NCBI RefSeq assembly: GCF_007786455.1
Contig: NZ_VNJK01000002.1
Coordinates: 62,001 to 126,000 of the forward strand
DNA from: Paenibacillus agilis
GTDB lineage: Bacteria > Bacillota > Bacilli > Paenibacillales > Paenibacillaceae
DNA: 64,000 nucleotides
Direction: 5' to 3'
The translations under genes and the position numbers were made by a program. The notes under the pieces were generated by a model. It had not been told where the DNA came from and did no database searches. It saw only the letters and a list, made by a program, of their open reading frames with translations. This document shows positions 1 through 9,391 of this stretch, one piece after another; position 1 is the first letter of the stretch, and the number at the start of each line of letters is the position of its first letter.

Positions 1-571
1 CGAAGCTAATGTGGAGCAAGTTGCGGTCCATCGAATATGGCTTCGCAGCAGAAGCTTGCACAGGAATACCATGTTTCTCCGCATATGCGATCATTTCAGC
101 ACGGCCCGGGAACTGCTCGCGGAAAGCCTCTGAACGCCAAGGTGCAATCACCTTAATTTCTGGCGCCAGCGCAGCCGCTGTAAGCTCAAAACGTACTTGG
201 TCATTGCCTTTACCAGTCGCACCATGTGCGATAGCAGTTGCACCTTCAGCACGGGCGATCTCGACCATACGCTTCGCAATAAGCGGACGAGCGATACTCG
301 TTCCTAGCAAGTACTGCCCCTCATAGAGTGCGCCTGCTTGAAACATTGGCTGAATGAAATCACTCGCAAACTCATCTCGCAAATCATCAATATAGATTTT
401 GGATGCGCCTGTTGCCAGAGCCTTCTCCTCTAAACCATCCAACTCTTCCTTCTGCCCGATATCTGCAGTAAAAGCTATAATTTCAGCATCATACGTTTCT
501 TTTAACCACTTTAAAATTACTGATGTATCCAGCCCGCCAGAATAGGCCAGCACGATTTTCTCCTTCGCCAT
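1..571 (-). CDS. argG: Argininosuccinate synthase, N-terminal part (cut by window edge)
   Basis: It ligates citrulline and aspartate, using ATP, to give argininosuccinate, the penultimate step of arginine synthesis, in the cytoplasm. I translated it directly: the protein starts [17 protein letters not shown], and SGGLDTS (residues 11-17) is the PP-loop ATP pyrophosphatase motif of this family. The start is supported by AGAGGAG eight bases before the ATG at 571. About 190 codons are visible and the gene continues past base 1. It is the last visible gene of the arg cluster, 143 bp after argF. argH would be expected next but lies outside the window. No defect is visible in the part present. Confidence 0.97.
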   Translation of the reverse strand, partial: MAKEKIVLAYSGGLDTSVILKWLKETYDAEIIAFTADIGQKEELDGLEEKALATGASKIYIDDLRDEFASDFIQPMFQAGALYEGQYLLGTSIARPLIAKRMVEIARAEGATAIAHGATGKGNDQVRFELTAAALAPEIKVIAPWRSEAFREQFPGRAEMIAYAEKHGIPVQASAAKPYSMDRNLLHISF

Positions 572-714
572 CGTTCCCGCTCCTCTCAAACTCCCGCCAT
601 CTGCTAGTTCATCCTTGATTCTATTACGATCAATTGCAATTTCACTGGTTGCGCTACATGGAGCGAGCAGCTTCGGTTGCAACGGAATAGTTCTCCATAT
701 ACATTGTGAAAATA

Positions 715-1662
715 CTAGTCACGCATAATAGCAGCCATAATCGCTTTTTGTGCATGCAGTCGATTTTCCGCTTCATCAAACACGACGGAATGTGGGCCAT
801 CAATAACGCCCTCACTCACTTCTTCCCCACGATGAGCAGGCAAGCAGTGCATGAATAAGTAGTCTGACTTGGCATATTTCAAAAGCGACTCATTCACCTG
901 GAAGTTCTTGAATGCTCTCTCTCTATCCTGCTGCTCGGATTCAAAGCCCATGCTAGCCCACACATCAGTGTAAATAAAATCCGCGTCGGCTGCCGCTTCC
1001 TGCGGATCGGACGTCAACGTTATCGCTGCCCCATAAAGTTCGGCTTGTTCTCTGGACTGCTTAATAACGTCCGCATCCGGCCCATACCCTTCTGGTGTCG
1101 CTACTGCGATGTGCATACCCAACTTAGCAGCACCCATCATGAGTGAATGTGCCATATTGTTGCCATCACCGATATAAGCGATCTTTAGCCCTTCCAATTT
1201 CCCCTTCTTCTCATAAGCAGTCATATAGTCAGCCAACGCCTGACATGGATGATTCAGATCGGACAATCCGTTAATAACCGGAACCGTCGCGCTGCGAGCC
1301 AAGTCTATGACTGTGCTGTGCGCAAACGTACGAATCATAATGCCGTCCACATAACGGGACAGTGTTTGCGCTGTATCGGAGATCGTTTCACCACGACCAA
1401 TTTGAATATCATTTTTACTCAAAAACAATGATGTTCCACCTAACTGGTACATCCCTACTTCAAAGGAGACCCGTGTCCGAGTGGAAGACTTTTCGAATAT
1501 CATCGCAAGCGATTTGCCTTTAAGAGGCTGGGACGGAGCACCCGCCTTTTGAAGCCGCTTCAGCTCGATGGCATCATGTATCAAGGCATATATTTCTTCT
1601 TGTGTATAATCTGCAAGAGCGACAAAATCCCGCCCTTTTAAGTCCAAAAGTGTCGATGTCAT
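715..1662 (-). CDS. argF: Ornithine carbamoyltransferase
   Basis: It transfers the carbamoyl group from carbamoyl phosphate to ornithine, giving citrulline. The carbamoyl-phosphate loop SSTRTR is at residues 59-64 and the ornithine-side HCLP motif ([12 protein letters not shown]) is near the C-terminus. Both identify an OTC of about 315 aa, the normal size. A longer frame reaches 1725, but the ATG at 1662 has GGAGG ten bases upstream and matches the usual family N-terminus, so I take it as the start. It lies downstream of argD and upstream of argG in the arginine cluster, and arginine-dependent control from the argC promoter is likely. The alternative reading as the catabolic paralogue (arcB) is unlikely in a biosynthetic operon. 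Confidence 0.96.
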   Translation of the reverse strand: MTSTLLDLKGRDFVALADYTQEEIYALIHDAIELKRLQKAGAPSQPLKGKSLAMIFEKSSTRTRVSFEVGMYQLGGTSLFLSKNDIQIGRGETISDTAQTLSRYVDGIMIRTFAHSTVIDLARSATVPVINGLSDLNHPCQALADYMTAYEKKGKLEGLKIAYIGDGNNMAHSLMMGAAKLGMHIAVATPEGYGPDADVIKQSREQAELYGAAITLTSDPQEAAADADFIYTDVWASMGFESEQQDRERAFKNFQVNESLLKYAKSDYLFMHCLPAHRGEEVSEGVIDGPHSVVFDEAENRLHAQKAIMAAIMRD

Positions 1663-1774
1663 TGGGCTTATGCCTCCAATCCAAACAATTTCTGTGACTT
1701 CATCATCTATAGCCGGCATAGCCAACCTGTTGAGTCATCTATATTTCACAGCTAAGCTGCATCGTTTACATTTA

Positions 1775-2980
1775 TTAACCGACTTGAGCAGTCTGTTCTG
1801 CCAATACACGTTCTATAATCGCTACAGCTGCATTGATATCTTCTTTCGTTACACGCAAGCTAGGCAGCAATCGAATTACATTCGGACCTGCAGATACCAC
1901 TAGCAATCCTTCTTGATGCATCTGAGCGATCATGTCTCCTGCCGCACCATCATACTCAATACCAACAATTAGCCCCATTCCTCGGATAGCTTTAACCTTT
2001 GGATTCGCACCCAGCTTCTGATGAAGCTGAGCCAGCAAATAACTGCTAATCTCCGCTACTCGCTCAGGAATTCTCTCTTCGATATGGGTTTCTAATGTGC
2101 CGATAACAGCTGCCATAGCAATTGGTGTTCCGCCAAACGTCGTACCGTGAGTGCCAGGACCAAATGCATCTCGCAAATATTGTTTCGCCAACATCGCCCC
2201 AACTGGGAAGCCGCTGCCCAAGCCTTTTGCTACTGTGAAAATATCTGGCTTCAATCCAAAATGCTCATGTGCAAACCAACGTCCAGTACGACCAACACCC
2301 GTCTGCACCTCGTCAATTATTAACAGCAAGCCATGTACAGCACAGAGATTAGCCACGGCTTCTGCAAATTCAGCAGTAATCGGTATAACTCCACCTTCTG
2401 CTTGCACAATCTCCAGCATGATGGCACATGTTTTATCCGTGATCACTGCTTCGAGCGCTTGAATATCGTTATAAGGTACACAGCGGAATCCATCAGGCAA
2501 TGGTGAGAAACCATCCTTCACCTTGTCCTGACCTGTCGCTGTCAGCGTTGCCAATGTCCGGCCATGGAACGACTGCTCAAACGTAATCACTTCATATCGT
2601 CCTGTATTTGCAATCTTTTGGTGATAGCGACGAGCAAGTTTGATTGCCGCCTCATTCGCCTCAGCACCACTATTGCAGAAGAACACTGCATCTGCACAAC
2701 TGCGCTCTGTCAACAGCTTCGCTGCTTGTTCCTGCTGCGGAATATGAAACAAATTCGATACATGCCACAACGAATCCAACTGTTCGGTCAGACGTGCTTT
2801 GACCTGTTCAGGCACATGACCAAGGTTGGTAACAGCAAGCCCACTCATAAAGTCCAAATATTCGCGGCCATTCTCATCCCACAGTCTGCTGCCTTCTCCT
2901 TTTACAAGCGTAATCGGGTAACGGTTATAAGTTGGAAACAAGGAACTTTTATCGGACATACCAATCGTATTATTGCTCAT
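1775..2980 (-). CDS. argD: Acetylornithine aminotransferase
   Basis: A PLP-dependent class III aminotransferase that converts N-acetylglutamate semialdehyde to N-acetylornithine with glutamate as amino donor. Visible features are the aspartate motif IIDEVQTGVGRTG, which holds the PLP pyridine nitrogen, and the Schiff-base lysine segment TVAKGLGSGFPVGAML. At 401 aa it has the usual length. It sits between argB and argF. Substrate choice among the class III enzymes (ornithine, acetylornithine, succinylornithine) cannot be read from motifs, so the assignment rests mainly on the arg context. Confidence 0.95.
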   Translation of the reverse strand: MSNNTIGMSDKSSLFPTYNRYPITLVKGEGSRLWDENGREYLDFMSGLAVTNLGHVPEQVKARLTEQLDSLWHVSNLFHIPQQEQAAKLLTERSCADAVFFCNSGAEANEAAIKLARRYHQKIANTGRYEVITFEQSFHGRTLATLTATGQDKVKDGFSPLPDGFRCVPYNDIQALEAVITDKTCAIMLEIVQAEGGVIPITAEFAEAVANLCAVHGLLLIIDEVQTGVGRTGRWFAHEHFGLKPDIFTVAKGLGSGFPVGAMLAKQYLRDAFGPGTHGTTFGGTPIAMAAVIGTLETHIEERIPERVAEISSYLLAQLHQKLGANPKVKAIRGMGLIVGIEYDGAAGDMIAQMHQEGLLVVSAGPNVIRLLPSLRVTKEDINAAVAIIERVLAEQTAQVG

Positions 2981-3105
2981 CGACTATCCCTCCCTAATGA
3001 AAACTACAAAATCTATTTAATCTATCGAGTCTTCGATCATTCGATCTATTTCATATTTGAACGAAGAACAGTAAGAACATTGCTAACACACTGTCCTGCA
3101 ACCAC

Positions 3106-3927
3106 TTAAACGATAGAAACAGCTTCACGCACTATTCTCGTACCGATTGCTTCTCCAGCTACTAACTTTTGAATCACGTTTGGCTCCGTCCCATGTGCAA
3201 TAATTACCTCTGCTACACCGCCATCCATACACTTCATAGCAGCTCGCACCTTCGGGATCATGCCTCCGTATATTTCACCGCTAGCAATCATAGCTTCGAT
3301 CTCCTCTGTCGTGACGATAGGGAGTACTTGCTTCTCTCCATCCACGACTCGCATAATGCCCGGGACATCCGTAATGACAAGCAATTGCTGCACCTCTAAA
3401 TGAGCTGCTACCGCCCCTGCCGCTGTATCCGCGTTAATGTTATAACGCTGGCCTGCTGCATCGATTCCGATCGGTGCTACAACTGGCATATAACCCATTT
3501 CGATAATGCCGTTAATGATTTCTGCTTGCACACCAACCACATCACCAACAAAACCAATCTCAGCCGCATTCGAGACAGGCTGTGCCTCAATTAGCCCTCC
3601 ATCTGTGCCTGACAACCCGATGGAGCTTGCACCTAGTCGGTTCAGCCGACGTACGATTTGCTTGTTCATACTGCCTGCGAGCACCATCTCTACCACATCG
3701 AGCACTTCTTCACTCGTCTTGCGCAAACCATTGACGAATTCAGACTCAATACCGAGCTTACTGAGTGTTTCAGAAATTGCTGGTCCTCCGCCATGTACAA
3801 TAATCGGCATCGTTCCCGATTGCTGTACCTCTCTTAATTGCTCATAGAAGCTGTCGGGCAAGTCAGCAAGTGTACTGCCCCCGCATTTCATCACGAATCG
3901 CCTCAACGTCCTTGCTGAATGTCCCAT
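3106..3927 (-). CDS. argB: Acetylglutamate kinase
   Basis: It phosphorylates N-acetylglutamate at the gamma-carboxylate, the second step of the cyclic arginine pathway. It is an amino-acid-kinase fold protein: the N-terminal lysine and glycine motif MKCGGSTL (residues 13-20) and the glycine loop VHGGGPAI bind ATP and substrate. The length of 273 aa is close to that of Bacillus ArgB. The ATG at 3927 has GGAG seven bases upstream. It starts 14 bp after the argJ stop, so the two are surely co-transcribed. Whether the enzyme is arginine-inhibited cannot be judged. It lacks the long N-terminal helix of the strongly feedback-inhibited type. Confidence 0.95.
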   Translation of the reverse strand: MGHSARTLRRFVMKCGGSTLADLPDSFYEQLREVQQSGTMPIIVHGGGPAISETLSKLGIESEFVNGLRKTSEEVLDVVEMVLAGSMNKQIVRRLNRLGASSIGLSGTDGGLIEAQPVSNAAEIGFVGDVVGVQAEIINGIIEMGYMPVVAPIGIDAAGQRYNINADTAAGAVAAHLEVQQLLVITDVPGIMRVVDGEKQVLPIVTTEEIEAMIASGEIYGGMIPKVRAAMKCMDGGVAEVIIAHGTEPNVIQKLVAGEAIGTRIVREAVSIV

Positions 3928-3941
3928 ACGACTTCTCCTCT

Positions 3942-5228
3942 CTATGTTCGATATGCCGCGTTGATGCGGACATAATCATAGGTGAGATCACAACCCCATG
4001 CGGTTGCACTGCCTTGCCCCATATGGAGGTCGATCGTAAATACGATCGTATCCTCTTTCAAATAAACCAACGCCTCGTCCTCGTCGAACACAACTGGAGT
4101 AGACTGCGTAAGTACCGGTATCGGTCCTAGTAAAATATCGACGGTATCTGTATTAACCGCTTCACCTGAATAACCAACAGCTGCAATAACGCGGCCCCAG
4201 TTCGCATCAGCTCCGAATACAGCTGACTTTACAAGACTGCTGCCGACTACGCTCTTCGCAATAGCACGAGCGGCTTGATCATGCACCGCACCATTGACCC
4301 GCACCTCGATCAGCTTCGTTGCCCCTTCTCCATCGCGGGCAATGGCCTTGGCCAGCACCTCATTCACATAGCGAAAAGCTGCTGCAAATGAAGCCCAGTC
4401 TGGATGCTGTTCATGCAGCGGCTGATTGCCTGCCACACCGCTTGCCATAACGATCAGCATATCGTTCGTGCTCGTATCTCCATCGACGGTAATCATGTTA
4501 TACGTGGCATCCGTCGTCTGCTTGAGTAGGGAATGCAATACGTCTGACGCTACGACCGCGTCTGTCGTCACGAAGCCAAGCATTGTCGCCATGTTCGGAT
4601 GGATCATGCCCGAACCTTTGGCTGCGCCTGCGATCGTCACCAACTGACCGTCGACCTGAACCGTTACACATACTTCCTTCTTCACAAGGTCGGTGGTCAG
4701 TATCGCTTGGCAAAATTGCTCGGCACCGTCTCGCGCCGAGCTAAGCTCAGCTGGGAGCGCTGCAATGCCGCGCTCTACGCAATTCATCTTCAGCGGCTCG
4801 CCGATGACGCCTGTCGAGGCTACCGCCACTTGATGCGCTGCCACGCCGAGCTGCTCAGCGAAGGCATCGCGCATGCGGTAAGCGTCCGCCTCGCCTTGCG
4901 CACCTGTGCAGGCGTTCGCGTTGCCGCTATTGACGATGACGGCGCTAAGTTTGCCTTCCGCCGCTAAGCTTGCGCGTGTCACGTAAAGCGGAGCCGCCTG
5001 AAACGCGTTCAACGTGTACACAGCTGCCGCCGTTGCAGGAACGTCGCACACAATCGCGCCTATGTCGTTGCGACTCGTCTTTTTCAATCCACAATGAAGA
5101 CCTGCTGCCCGGAATCCCGCCGGGCTTGTAATCGAGCCATCCACAACTGCAAATAGCTGCTGCCCGCTTCCACTCTGATCTGCACCACCGGCAACCGTTG
5201 CCGATTCAGATATCGCCTTATTCGTCAT
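3942..5228 (-). CDS. argJ: Bifunctional ornithine acetyltransferase / N-acetylglutamate synthase
   Basis: It recycles the acetyl group from acetylornithine to glutamate and, in bifunctional members, also makes acetylglutamate from acetyl-CoA. The precursor cleaves itself before a conserved threonine that becomes the nucleophile. Here the site is inside GMIHPNMATMLGF, with Thr215 as the predicted new N-terminus of the beta chain. The protein is 428 aa from the ATG at 5228, which has GGAGG with good spacing. A longer frame to 5273 lacks such a site. GC is clearly higher here than in the window's surface genes. Whether this enzyme is mono- or bifunctional depends on whether an argA-type gene exists elsewhere, which I cannot see. 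Confidence 0.96.
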   Translation of the reverse strand: MTNKAISESATVAGGADQSGSGQQLFAVVDGSITSPAGFRAAGLHCGLKKTSRNDIGAIVCDVPATAAAVYTLNAFQAAPLYVTRASLAAEGKLSAVIVNSGNANACTGAQGEADAYRMRDAFAEQLGVAAHQVAVASTGVIGEPLKMNCVERGIAALPAELSSARDGAEQFCQAILTTDLVKKEVCVTVQVDGQLVTIAGAAKGSGMIHPNMATMLGFVTTDAVVASDVLHSLLKQTTDATYNMITVDGDTSTNDMLIVMASGVAGNQPLHEQHPDWASFAAAFRYVNEVLAKAIARDGEGATKLIEVRVNGAVHDQAARAIAKSVVGSSLVKSAVFGADANWGRVIAAVGYSGEAVNTDTVDILLGPIPVLTQSTPVVFDEDEALVYLKEDTIVFTIDLHMGQGSATAWGCDLTYDYVRINAAYRT

Positions 5229-5286
5229 GGCTATCCCTCCGCCTACTCTATATCCAAATCTGTACTGGTCCATGTCTACCTATCGA

Positions 5287-6354
5287 TTACGGATAAACAG
5301 GCACGTATGATAGTCCTGTTGTCTCGTCCCAGCCCATCATTAAGTTCAAGTTCTGAATGGCCTGCCCAGCAGCGCCTTTGACCACATTATCAATGACGCT
5401 AATAATGGTCACTCTCTGCGTACGCTTATCTACGCTAAAGCCAATATCGCAATAATTGGAGCCGTATACTTCCTTCGTTGCGGGCCAAGTACCCTCAGGA
5501 CGGACACGAACGAATCGGCGACCCGCATAATGCTCACTGTACAATTGCACAAAGTCATGATCGGCGTAGCTACCGTTCAATTTGGCATACATCGTGCACA
5601 TAATTCCACGCGTCATCGGCGTCAAATGCGTTGTGAACGTAACCGTTACTGGCTTGCCATGCACATCTTGCAGCACTTGTTCAATCTCAGGAATGTGCTG
5701 ATGTCGATTTACTTTGTATGGCTTGAGGTTCTCATTGATCTCCGCATAATGGGATGTCAAGTTTACTCCCCGCCCAGCACCTGACACACCTGATTTCCCA
5801 TCAATAATGATCGAATCCCCATCAATCCAGCCTGCCTGCAGTGCTGGACCAAGGCCTAGCAGCGCTGCTGTAGGATAACAACCAGGATTGGAGATGAAAG
5901 GTACTCCTACCACATCTTTTCCGTACCATTCACTCAGTCCGTATACCGCAGATTGCAATAATTCAGCCGGTGCTGGCTCATGTTTATACCAGTGCTCGTA
6001 TTGCTCGCCGCTCTTCAATCGGAAGTCTCCTGACAGATCGATCACCTTCAGACCAACCGCCAGCAGCTGCGGCACCAACTTCGTACTTACACCAGATGGA
6101 GTTGCTGTGAAGACAACGTCTGCCTTTGCTTTCATTTCAGCTGGATCAACACCATCCAACGTATCCATCAAAATTTGATTCAAATGAGGATAGCCTGCTG
6201 CAATGGATTCTCCTGCGCTAGACGCCGAGATAACAGATGTAATTTCCACCCCTGGATGATGGATTAAAAAGCGAATAAGCTCGACACCGCCATACCCTGT
6301 CGAACCGACAATTGCAACTTTCACCTTCGTTTGAGCCTGCTCTGTCGTATGCAA
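5287..6354 (-). CDS. argC: N-acetyl-gamma-glutamyl-phosphate reductase
   Basis: The NADPH-dependent reductase that makes N-acetylglutamate semialdehyde, and the first gene of the arg operon. The dinucleotide-binding motif VGSTGYGGVELIR is near the N-terminus and the catalytic cysteine is Cys159 in ISNPGCYPT. It is 355 aa, a normal length. The initiation codon is TTG: bases 6352-6354 read TTG on the minus strand, with GGAGG ten bases upstream, and no in-frame ATG occurs until about residue 60. The weak start may tune translation. The gene is preceded by a sigma-A promoter at 6455-6483. Confidence 0.95.
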   Translation of the reverse strand: MHTTEQAQTKVKVAIVGSTGYGGVELIRFLIHHPGVEITSVISASSAGESIAAGYPHLNQILMDTLDGVDPAEMKAKADVVFTATPSGVSTKLVPQLLAVGLKVIDLSGDFRLKSGEQYEHWYKHEPAPAELLQSAVYGLSEWYGKDVVGVPFISNPGCYPTAALLGLGPALQAGWIDGDSIIIDGKSGVSGAGRGVNLTSHYAEINENLKPYKVNRHQHIPEIEQVLQDVHGKPVTVTFTTHLTPMTRGIMCTMYAKLNGSYADHDFVQLYSEHYAGRRFVRVRPEGTWPATKEVYGSNYCDIGFSVDKRTQRVTIISVIDNVVKGAAGQAIQNLNLMMGWDETTGLSYVPVYP

Positions 6355-6454
6355 CTAACTCTCTCCCTCCACCTGATACTTCGGAATCCAACCGCCCGCT
6401 GGCTCCATATAAGTATCCGTTCACTTATGTATAGCCGATAAGAAGTTATGCATT

Positions 6455-6483
6455 ATTATACTTACTATGTTATATAGATACAA
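6455..6483 (-). promoter_or_regulatory. sigma-A promoter of argC
   Basis: On the minus strand TTGTAT (6478-6483) and a perfect TATAAT (6455-6460) are separated by exactly 17 bp. Transcription would start near 6448, giving a leader of about 95 nt before argC. An 11-mer shared with an upstream site overlaps the -10 box, which fits repression by ArgR/AhrC. Confidence 0.7.
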
Positions 6484-6613
6484 TAACTTTTTTGCTCAAT
6501 TACAAATCAATGATGAAATTGAACAAACAAAAAGCAGAAAAAACTCTTATGTACCAAGGGATCTAGACAACATTAGTTCCTTTTAATTTTTTTCGCATGA
6601 ATGGACATTATTC

Positions 6614-6637
6614 ATTCATGCATGAATAATGCATAAG
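6614..6637 (+). promoter_or_regulatory. ArgR/AhrC-box-like site upstream of argC
   Basis: ATTCATGCATGAAT (6614-6627) is a perfect palindrome built from the TGAAT/ATTCA half-sites of ARG boxes, and CATGAATAATGCATAAG continues to 6637. The 11-mer ATAATGCATAA inside it (6626-6636) recurs inverted at 6446-6456 over the argC -10 box. The match to known arginine operators is by eye only. Confidence 0.4.
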
Positions 6638-6796
6638 AAAGGTGGTGTGACTCTTATTTTAAATAGATGAGCAATAGGAGAAAAATGAGAAGATATAAAG
6701 GTGTATTTTGGGAGGTGGACTATCTTTCCTTAATACCGTTAGCATTGAGACACCCAACAGCTGCTGTATAATCGACAAATTTCAAAAATGAGTACT

Positions 6797-6820
6797 AAAA
6801 AAGGACCGTAGCCACGGTCC
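6797..6820 (-). terminator. Rho-independent terminator after the YitT-family gene
   Basis: GGACCGT and ACGGTCC form a 7-bp stem with a four-base loop (6803-6820). On the minus strand it is followed by six T (6797-6802). It lies about 70 bp after the stop at 6892. Confidence 0.85.
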
Positions 6821-6891
6821 CTTCTTTCATCTATTGCATAGTTTGTATTCCATCATCTTCAGCATGGTAAAATACCATCTAATGCATCAAC

Positions 6892-7785
6892 TTATGCCGG
6901 TATCTTAAAGCCCTCACCTAATACCTCATTCGTATCGCTAATAATTACAAATGCATTAGAATCTACGCTTTGTACAAGCTGCTTCAGCTTAATGACTTCG
7001 GTTTGGCCGACCACCACCATGAGCACAATTCGTCCTTCACCGGTGTAGCCACCTTCACCATGCAACTTGGTCAAACCACGGTTTAAGTCCTTTAAGATCG
7101 TAGCACTCATCTCCTCAGTCTTATCCGTGATAATAAAGGCTACCTTCGTATAACTAAATCCGACTTGCACGACATCGAGCGTCTTACTCATCACAAACAG
7201 TCCAATAAGGGCATACATCGCATCTTCAAACGACAATAATATTCCAGCCAAAATAATGACGATTCCATCACACATCGCGATTGCAAGCGGCCTGCTAACG
7301 CCTAGATAGGTATGAATAAGCTGAGCCGTAATCGCATTTCCACCTGTAGATCCCCGACCATGGAACACAAGACCAAGACCGAGACCAATTCCTATACCGC
7401 CAAAAATAGAAGCCAACAATGGATTATATGTAGCAGCAGGCAAATCAGAGGTTAAAAAAATAAATGATGGCATAGCGATTGAACCGATTAAAGTTCGTAT
7501 ACCAAACTGCTTGCCTAACAACATAACACCTAAAATAAAGAGCGGAATGTTAAATGCATACTGCGTTATTGCCGGTACCCATCCAAGCACTTCTTCCAAC
7601 ACAATCGATAATCCAGAGATGCCGCCGGAAGCAATTTTATTAGGCAGCTGAAACATGTTAAACGTAATGCCCATAATGAAAGCACCAAACAAGATTAATG
7701 CGTAGTCTAACACAATACGAATCGGATGATTGACGGGAAATAACGGCGCTCCTCGTCGTCCACGCTTTAATGACCAAGATGACAT
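6892..7785 (-). CDS. YitT family membrane protein (DUF161 and DUF2179 domains)
   Basis: An integral membrane protein of 297 aa. About five to six hydrophobic helices fill residues 25-200, including the glycine-rich stretch GGIGIGLGLGLVFHGRGSTGG typical of YitT proteins, with its serine/threonine/glycine loop. A soluble C-terminal DUF2179-type domain follows (from about residue 205), ending in VIISDTNEVLGEGFK. Members are common in Firmicutes in many copies and their substrate is not established. Transport is an inference from topology. It is monocistronic, with its own terminator downstream and the prfB terminator upstream. I see no clear promoter. Confidence 0.85.
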   Translation of the reverse strand: MSSWSLKRGRRGAPLFPVNHPIRIVLDYALILFGAFIMGITFNMFQLPNKIASGGISGLSIVLEEVLGWVPAITQYAFNIPLFILGVMLLGKQFGIRTLIGSIAMPSFIFLTSDLPAATYNPLLASIFGGIGIGLGLGLVFHGRGSTGGNAITAQLIHTYLGVSRPLAIAMCDGIVIILAGILLSFEDAMYALIGLFVMSKTLDVVQVGFSYTKVAFIITDKTEEMSATILKDLNRGLTKLHGEGGYTGEGRIVLMVVVGQTEVIKLKQLVQSVDSNAFVIISDTNEVLGEGFKIPA

Positions 7786-8056
7786 AAGTATTAATTCTCT
7801 CCTTTAATGATACTGCCTAACTTTTCTCCAAACAGACCTTACCTTGTTCGCGCAATCTCTCTCTATTTGTGTATCAAAATCATTTCATCCCCCACGAATT
7901 TGATTCATAGGAGTATTGGATGACCACCACTTGAAAGTCTTCACTTTATATTTTCATACTTTAAAAATGTGACGATTCAATCGCGCAACAAATGTAGTAT
8001 GCGCATCTACAGAACAAGCATTCTTTGTTAAGGTACAGCGTTCAAGCATACAAAAA
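7786..8056. other. Intergenic region between prfB and the YitT-family gene
   Basis: About 270 bp before the prfB terminator (315 bp to prfB itself). It is AT-rich and must contain the promoter of the YitT-family gene, but no -35/-10 pair stands out. No gene or repeat was seen. Confidence 0.5.
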
Positions 8057-8085
8057 AACCTGCTCCGACAAAGTCGGCGCAGGTT
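8052..8085 (-). terminator. Rho-independent terminator after prfB
   Basis: The arms AACCTGCTCCGAC and GTCGGCGCAGGTT pair with one mismatch around the loop AAA (8057-8085). On the minus strand a run of T (8052-8058) follows. It lies 16 bp after the prfB stop. Confidence 0.88.
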
Positions 8086-8100
8086 CATTTTAAAGTACTA

Positions 8101-9220
8101 TTAGCTCTCCGAAGAAGAGACGATTCTAGTGCGCAAATAGGCTTCAATGAACATGTCGAGGTCACCATCCATGACGGCGCCGACATTGCCAGATTCCACT
8201 GATGTGCGGTGGTCTTTGACCATGCTATACGGGTGGAATACGTAAGAACGGATCTGGCTACCCCAGCCAATCTCCATTTGCTCTCCACGTATTTCTGCCA
8301 GATGCTTCTGCTGCTCTTCGATCTTCCGCTCAACGAGCTTGGAGCGAAGATGCGTCATCGCACGTTCACGGTTCTTGATCTGTGAACGTTCTGTCTGACA
8401 TGTAACAACGACACCCGTTGGGATGTGCGTAATCCGTACCGCGGAGTCCGTCGTATTGATATGCTGTCCACCCGCACCACTTGCACGATACGTGTCGACC
8501 TTCAAATCTTCCGTACGAATTTCTACCGTTGTATCATCTGTAATCTCCGGAACTACGTCACAGGATACGAACGATGTATGTCGACGTCCAGAGGAATCGA
8601 ATGGGGATATACGAACGAGTCGATGAACACCCTTCTCCGCCTTCAAATATCCGTAAGCATTGAAACCTTTAATGAGAAGCGTTACGCTCTTAATTCCCGC
8701 TTCGTCGCCAGGCAAATAATCAACGACTTCTACCTTAAAGCCACGTTTCTCTGCCCATCTCGTGTACATCCGCAGCAGCATTTGTCCCCAATCCTGAGAC
8801 TCTGTACCGCCCGCTCCTGGATGCAACTCTAGAATTGCATTGAATTTATCGTACGGCTCGCTCAATAACAATTGCAACTCAAAGCTTTCGACCTTATCCA
8901 ACAGCTGCTTTACTGTGGACTCCAGTTCAGTCGCAAGCGACTGATCCTGTTCTTCCTCAGCCAGCTCCAGCATCATGGCTACGTCTTCATGTTCTTGAGA
9001 CAAGGCCTGATATTGGTCAGTAATACCTTTAACACCGTTAAGCTCGGCAATTAAACCTTGCGCACGTTCGTTATCGTCCCAAAAGTCAGGTGCAGCCATT
9101 TTCTCTTCATAGTTCGCAATCTGCTCCAACTTAAGGTCTAAGTCAAAGAGACCCCCTAAGATTCGTGAGCTTGGATGCGATATCTCGCAGTTGATGACGA
9201 ACATTTGGATCGATCATCAT
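8101..9220 (-). CDS. prfB: Peptide chain release factor 2 (programmed +1 frameshift)
   Basis: Release factor 2 ends translation at UGA and UAA by triggering hydrolysis of peptidyl-tRNA. The stop-reading motif SPF ([10 protein letters not shown]) identifies RF2 rather than RF1, and the catalytic GGQ is in [13 protein letters not shown]. The protein is made from two frames. Frame one starts at the ATG at 9220 (or 9217), with GAGGTG upstream, and reads [18 protein letters not shown] to an in-frame UGA at 9143-9145. After a +1 shift at CTT, frame two continues DLDLKLEQ to the stop at 8101, giving about 372 aa. It lies directly after secA, the usual Bacillales order. A start inside frame two (at 9204) would give a wrong N-terminus. 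Confidence 0.96.
9142..9157 (-). promoter_or_regulatory. RF2 programmed +1 frameshift signal
   Basis: AGGGGG (9152-9157) acts as an internal Shine-Dalgarno-like stimulator. Three bases later comes CTT TGA C (9142-9148), the slippery codon, the UGA stop and the unfavourable following C. The layout is the same as in the classical bacterial RF2 site and lets RF2 regulate its own synthesis. Confidence 0.95.
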
Positions 9221-9248
9221 AATTCACCTCACTAAATATTCATGTACA

Positions 9249-9283
9249 TAACAACGGGCACCCAATGCGGCTGCCCGTTGTTA
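9249..9283 (-). other. Strong inverted repeat between secA and prfB
   Basis: A perfect 12-bp stem (TAACAACGGGCA with TGCCCGTTGTTA) encloses an 11-base loop. No T-run follows on either strand, so it is not a standard terminator. It lies about 29 nt upstream of the prfB start and could slow transcription or mark an mRNA processing point between secA and prfB. Confidence 0.6.
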
Positions 9284-9391
9284 CATACAGTTGTACCTCA
9301 AAGTAATCAATAGTAACGCACACTATAGTCAATTGACTTCTAGCCCTTGTATGAAGGCTATCCGCTCTCTGACTAGTCATTTGCACGTTTC

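Larger units (their letters stand above)
6355..6891 (-). other. Intergenic region between yitT-type gene and argC
   Basis: These 537 bp hold no convincing gene. Listed separately are the argC promoter, two ArgR-box-like sites and the terminator of the upstream YitT-family gene. The centre (about 6484-6610 and 6640-6790) is AT-rich and otherwise featureless to my reading. Confidence 0.6.

Noticed and set aside
1663-1725. 21-residue N-terminal extension of argF
   Set aside because: The internal ATG at 1662 has a proper ribosome site and the family N-terminus, and the extension does not.
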